Source: an uncultured Collinsella sp. (GTDB lineage: Bacteria; Actinomycetota; Coriobacteriia; Coriobacteriales; Coriobacteriaceae). Taken from it: a DNA stretch of 13,278 nucleotides. The DNA is taken from positions 1 to 13,278 of the forward strand of contig CATZIG010000032.1 of the NCBI GenBank assembly GCA_958419975.1, given 5' to 3'. The notes beneath the pieces are model-generated. The model saw only the letters and a program-made list of their open reading frames with translations, was not told where the DNA came from and made no database searches. Shown here piece by piece: positions 12,460 through 13,278 of this stretch; the first letter of the stretch is position 1, and each line of letters begins with the position of its first letter. Position numbers and translations under genes: made by a program.

Positions 12460-12699
12460 ATGATTATTCTGCGGCTTGACCGCATGCTCGCCGAACGCAA
12501 GATCTCATCCAAAGAGCTTGCGGAACGCGTGGGCATCTCCCAGGTCAATATGTCACGCATTAAGACGGGCAAGGTTTCTGCCATACGTTTTTCAACTCTT
12601 GACGCGATATGCCGGGCACTCGACTGCCAACCAGGCGATGTACTGGAATATATATCCGACGATGAAGCCGATAGCCTTTTTGGGCTTAAAGATGAATAG
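12460..12699 (+). CDS. YozG-like Cro/CI (XRE) family transcriptional regulator
   Basis: This 79-residue protein is a single helix-turn-helix domain with the hallmark sequence of the YozG group: LDRMLAERKISSKELAERVG, then VNMSRIKTGKVSAIRFSTLD and ICRALDCQPGDVLEY. The recognition helix is about residues 24-40. It likely binds DNA as a dimer and regulates its own operon, with the palindrome at 11769-11788 as a candidate site. AGGGGAAA precedes ATG 12460. The gene starts 9 bases after the membrane protein gene, so the two are surely co-transcribed. Such membrane protein plus small XRE pairs are common in Gram-positive bacteria, but the signal they sense is unknown. Confidence 0.92.
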   Translation: MIILRLDRMLAERKISSKELAERVGISQVNMSRIKTGKVSAIRFSTLDAICRALDCQPGDVLEYISDDEADSLFGLKDE

Positions 12700-12732
12700 T
12701 CATAATTAAGCCGTCAATCACGCCCTCAACGC

Positions 12733-12769
12733 AAAAAGCCCGCTAGAACGTTGTCCGTTCTAGCGGGCT
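12733..12769 (-). terminator. Terminator of the right-hand partial gene
   Basis: AGCCCGCTAGAACG (12737-12750) and CGTTCTAGCGGGCT (12756-12769) form a perfect 14-base stem with a 5-base loop. On the minus strand five T residues follow. On the plus strand there is no T-run, so any effect on the YozG-like gene would be weaker. It lies 43 bases after the stop codon of the partial gene. Confidence 0.9.
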
Positions 12770-12811
12770 CAATCAGGTAGATCGGTTAGCGCGCAGTAGT
12801 GCAGGCAAACC

Positions 12812-13278
12812 TTACGCAAACAGGCCGTAGATGCTGATATTGGCCTTGGCGTAGAGGCCGTTGGCGTACTCGGTCCACTTGGAGCTGGCGCTCGAAGCCT
12901 GCGAGGAATACTGCTGATAGGCGGTGTAATAGGCGGTCATGGCCTGCTTATAGGTAGCGCTATCGGCCGTAAAGGCATCGTCAGCGAAGGCCTTAGCGTA
13001 GGTGCTATCGGCGTCCTTCCAGGTGCCCTTTTCGCTATCCCACTCGTCGCCTGCAAGTTTGATGATGTAATCGGCGTAGTCCTTGCTCGCGGTCTCCTCG
13101 TTGCCGTCAGCAGGCTCGGTCGGGGCGGTCGGCATGCTTGCGGAGCTGTCGCCGACCTTCTTCTTGTAGAGCTTCTGCAGCGTCGCGGACTGACGGACAA
13201 TCTGCTTGGCCTGATCCTTGGACACACCATACTGCGTAGCCATGGTCTTGTAGTCGGAGGTGCCGATGGAATCCTCGG
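12812..13278 (-). CDS. Unrecognised protein, C-terminal part (gene continues past the window)
   Basis: The minus-strand frame is open from the window edge to a TAA at 12812-12814, giving about 154 residues of C-terminus. An internal Met at 13243 could be taken as a start, but the frame continues upstream in the same style (EDSIGTSDYKTM), so the true start is outside. The visible part has an Ala- and Gln-rich helical segment with a GVSKDQAKQIVRQ stretch, then a polar linker rich in S, T, P and E, and a Tyr/Ala/Ser-rich end (YYTAYQQYSS, LYAKANISIYGLFA). The composition suggests an exported or surface protein, perhaps the tail of a SurA-like lipoprotein, but I do not recognise the family. A strong terminator follows it. 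Confidence 0.75.
   Translation of the reverse strand, partial: EDSIGTSDYKTMATQYGVSKDQAKQIVRQSATLQKLYKKKVGDSSASMPTAPTEPADGNEETASKDYADYIIKLAGDEWDSEKGTWKDADSTYAKAFADDAFTADSATYKQAMTAYYTAYQQYSSQASSASSKWTEYANGLYAKANISIYGLFA

Overview
The window looks like a piece of a gut Coriobacteriia chromosome, most likely Collinsella or a close relative. This is inferred from the moderately high GC, the GalNAc-type PTS gene set, the GGGGACGTTCC-type intergenic hairpins and the protein sequences themselves. It was not tested by any search.

Most of the window encodes import and breakdown of an amino sugar, most probably N-acetylgalactosamine (GalNAc). From right to left on the minus strand there is a mannose-class PTS operon: IIA (10666-11109), YajC (10385-10666), IIB (9866-10348), IIC (8975-9775) and IID (7903-8985), closed by hairpins at 7803-7889. 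Next comes a GntR/HutC repressor (6986-7717), then the AgaS-type sugar-phosphate isomerase/deaminase (5705-6871, own terminator) and the NagA/AgaA-type deacetylase (4418-5587). A plus-strand flavodoxin gene (3758-4342) interrupts the block. Minus-strand genes resume with a LacX-like aldose epimerase (2719-3600), a LacC-type tagatose-6-phosphate kinase (1724-2659), a short nagA remnant (1559-1690) and a YhcH-family protein (1053-1526). The implied route is GalNAc to GalNAc-6-P (PTS), GalN-6-P (NagA), tagatose-6-P (AgaS) and tagatose-1,6-bisphosphate (LacC). The bisphosphate aldolase is not in this window. A shared palindrome, TGGTAGTAACCA, lies over the -35 region of agaS and upstream of the PTS operon, and fits the operator pattern of HutC-type GntR repressors.

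The left end holds a cluster of perfect hairpin repeats (1-157), a lone second IIB protein whose phosphorylatable histidine is replaced by tyrosine (129-623), and a plus-strand tRNA-Thr(CGT) gene with promoter and terminator. The right side has a 700-base intergenic region (11110-11811) rich in ACCG/CGGT palindromes. It is followed by a plus-strand pair, a DUF2975-like four-helix membrane protein and a YozG-like Cro/CI regulator. Last is the 3' end of an unrecognised minus-strand gene that runs off the window.

The points most worth a second look are the His-to-Tyr orphan IIB whose C-terminus is built from a repeat, the nagA fossil, the shared GntR operator, the enlarged IID loop, YajC inside the PTS operon, and the palindrome cluster between the two divergent operons.
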